From Clostridiales bacterium DTU070 (GTDB taxonomy: Bacteria > Bacillota > Clostridia > DSM-8532): a stretch of 58,541 nt of DNA. Positions 57,264-58,541 of the stretch are shown here, piece by piece. How positions within the stretch are numbered: position 1 is the stretch's first letter; every line of letters starts with the position of its first letter. Below the pieces are notes generated by a model that had not been told where the DNA came from, did not search any database, and saw only the letters and a program-made list of their open reading frames with translations. The stretch spans positions 1 to 58,541 of the forward strand of contig LFSH01000038.1 of the NCBI GenBank assembly GCA_001513105.1, in the 5' to 3' direction. Made by a program: the position numbers and the translations under genes.

Positions 57264-58418
57264 TTAGTTCCCTCTTTCCTCCAGCCTGTTAAGCGGTTCT
57301 GAGTGCTGCGGCAGTCTCTCCGCGGGCGCCGTTAACAGGAATTCTCCCTTTTGTACCTGTTCTTTCAGCAGCTGGGCTATTTCCCTCGCCTTTACCATGC
57401 TGGACAAAGGTGCTGTGGGTACCTTCCTGTTGTTGATGGTTACATAACCGCTTCTGAGTTCCTGGTAGGAAACTCTTTGCGAAAAGGAGGTTTTCCCGCT
57501 TTTATCAACTATGACGGTATAAATGTCCCTGTCAGACACTGCGGTTTTCATTGCCATATCTTCATCCAGCACAGGTATTGGTATGCCCACGCCGACAAAC
57601 AGCGTCGTTCCGTACTTCTCATATATCGCAGCCCGTACAAACCTGGTGGACATTTTTTTCATGTCCCCGATTATTGCCAATGTACCGGCAGGCCCCACAG
57701 GTGTGCCGTTCGGCATCCGCTCCTGGCCGGGATAATGCTGCGTACCCTCAAAAACAACATAGCCCTGGGCTCCGCCGATAAATACACGGGTTCCTATGCC
57801 AATCGTCCGGTATTCGGGATCGTTCAGCAAAGGACTAAGCTGGCCCGAAGTACAATATGTAACATTTCCGAAATTGGGCAGCAGCGTTCCCATGTATGTA
57901 TAAATGGTTTTGTCGGTTGAATTCGTGGCTGCCGCATAGTTCTGGTAACAATTCCTCGGGTTGAACATGTATGCCTGGTTCACATTGTACTTATTTATCG
58001 TAGTTGTAATGCTTTTTCTTGGATAACAGTCGGTTCCGTAGCTTTCAGCACGAAGCCGGATATCCCTGCCGCTTATGAAATCTTCAATAACATGTGCTCC
58101 CCCGTAAGCCATTCCCTGGCTCTCGGATAACTCGGTTGCGCCGATATATGCATCAACTGCCGCAATACCTGCGTATGCCATAACATCATTTAGCCATACC
58201 CTCGTCATGCGTATCGGCGGAGACGAATGCCCGAAATTTATAAAAGCACCGCTTGAACACATTGGACTGAAAGTTCCGGTTGTAACAACGTCCACCATTT
58301 GTGCCGCCTTTTTGGGCCCGTTCTCTTCCACGATGCCGATCATTTCCTCGGCGGTTACAACAACGGCTTTTCCTTCGCGTATTTTTTCGTTTATTTCATC
58401 AATTGTTTTCAAAGGCAT
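57264..58418 (-). CDS. homocysteine biosynthesis protein (HcyBio, COG1900/DUF39)
   Basis: In methanogens, COG1900 proteins take part in making homocysteine from aspartate semialdehyde by reductive sulfur transfer. ATG 58418 (MPLKTIDEINEKI) is 9 bases from GGGAG and gives 384 residues. With this start, cysteines fall at positions 54 (FSPMCSSG) and 131 (GTDCYPRK). These are the two positions I recall as essential in Methanosarcina MA1821. Further family motifs are SSPPIRMTRVWLND and YGGAHVIEDF. It is the first gene of the three-gene operon. Confidence 0.95.
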   Translation of the reverse strand: MPLKTIDEINEKIREGKAVVVTAEEMIGIVEENGPKKAAQMVDVVTTGTFSPMCSSGAFINFGHSSPPIRMTRVWLNDVMAYAGIAAVDAYIGATELSESQGMAYGGAHVIEDFISGRDIRLRAESYGTDCYPRKSITTTINKYNVNQAYMFNPRNCYQNYAAATNSTDKTIYTYMGTLLPNFGNVTYCTSGQLSPLLNDPEYRTIGIGTRVFIGGAQGYVVFEGTQHYPGQERMPNGTPVGPAGTLAIIGDMKKMSTRFVRAAIYEKYGTTLFVGVGIPIPVLDEDMAMKTAVSDRDIYTVIVDKSGKTSFSQRVSYQELRSGYVTINNRKVPTAPLSSMVKAREIAQLLKEQVQKGEFLLTAPAERLPQHSEPLNRLEERGN

Positions 58419-58496
58419 ATCCAATCGCTCCCATTTATTCAGGTTCAACGGTTTATTAAAGATAACAGCACAAATCTCAAAACTTTATTATAAAAC

Positions 58497-58524
58497 ATTA
58501 TATCAGTAATTGAAGAATTTGCAA
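58497..58524 (-). promoter_or_regulatory. promoter of the homocysteine operon
   Basis: TTGCAA (58519-58524) and a consensus TATAAT (58497-58502) are 16 bases apart on the minus strand, about 80 bases upstream of the HcyBio ATG. No SAM or T-box riboswitch is recognisable in the short leader. Confidence 0.6.
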
Positions 58525-58541
58525 TAAAACCTGTTTTTACT

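Noticed and set aside
58419-58541. SAM or T-box riboswitch before the homocysteine operon
   Set aside because: The leader is only about 70 bases and lacks the conserved T-box bulge or SAM-I core.

Overview
The window looks like chromosomal DNA of a saccharolytic anaerobic Clostridium-type Firmicute, probably of the Acetivibrio/Thermoclostridium sort. This rests on Gram-positive ribosomal gene order, zinc-type S14, strong GGAGG ribosome-binding sites, a CIRCE/HrcA heat-shock operator, a type III pantothenate kinase, rubrerythrin, a YesMN/LplB-type sugar system and AraC/NarL regulators. The species cannot be fixed from sequence alone. All but one clear gene lie on the minus strand, so transcription runs from high to low coordinates. 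I recognise no tRNA, rRNA, CRISPR array or intact transposase.

Right end to about 49 kb (in transcription order): a three-gene homocysteine-biosynthesis operon (COG1900/HcyBio, NIL-ferredoxin, UPF0280/COG2122); a 7TM histidine kinase with a NarL-type regulator; a lone plus-strand gene of unknown function (52039-53421), divergent from another unknown gene; birA; a small hypothetical gene; coaX. Then 48.7-43.5 kb: groES-groEL under CIRCE control, an AraC-type regulator and an ABC-F ATPase. 43.5-38.3 kb: the str operon (L7Ae-like protein, rpsL, rpsG, fusA, tuf) without rpoBC upstream; its leader has terminator-like hairpins and tuf has its own promoter. 38.2-32.5 kb: lon, an amidohydrolase, a foldback MITE-like element, an SGNH hydrolase and rubrerythrin.

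32.4-23.7 kb is a carbohydrate-uptake locus: a solute-binding lipoprotein, YesM sensor kinase, YesN regulator, two LplB/YtcP-like permeases and a second solute-binding lipoprotein. No ATPase is encoded here, so a shared MsmK-type ATPase is presumably used. A stand-alone holin-like gene and an apparently cytoplasmic pectinesterase follow, then the tsaE-tsaB-rimI cluster.

20.06 kb to the left end is the S10-spc-alpha ribosomal superoperon, starting at a near-consensus promoter (20032-20060) with a structured leader of about 345 nt. It runs rpsJ, rplC, rplD, rplW, rplB, rpsS, rplV, rpsC, rplP, rpmC, rpsQ, rplN, rplX, rplE, rpsN, rpsH, rplF, rplR, rpsE, rpmD, rplO, secY, adk, map, a KOW protein, infA, rpmJ, rpsM, rpsK, rpsD, rpoA, rplQ, then an ECF transporter module whose two ATPases are fused into one polypeptide, and ecfT. 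rpmJ and rpmD were found by reading short frames. Several starts were moved to the codon with the best ribosome-binding site (including TTG for rpsM and rplN, GTG for rpsQ, rplV and the L7Ae-like gene).

The most interesting observations are the EcfA1-EcfA2 fusion, the MITE-like element and its scattered end motif, the structured leaders of the S10, alpha and str units, the compact three-gene COG1900/NIL-ferredoxin/COG2122 operon, and the unknown divergent pair at 51.2-53.4 kb.
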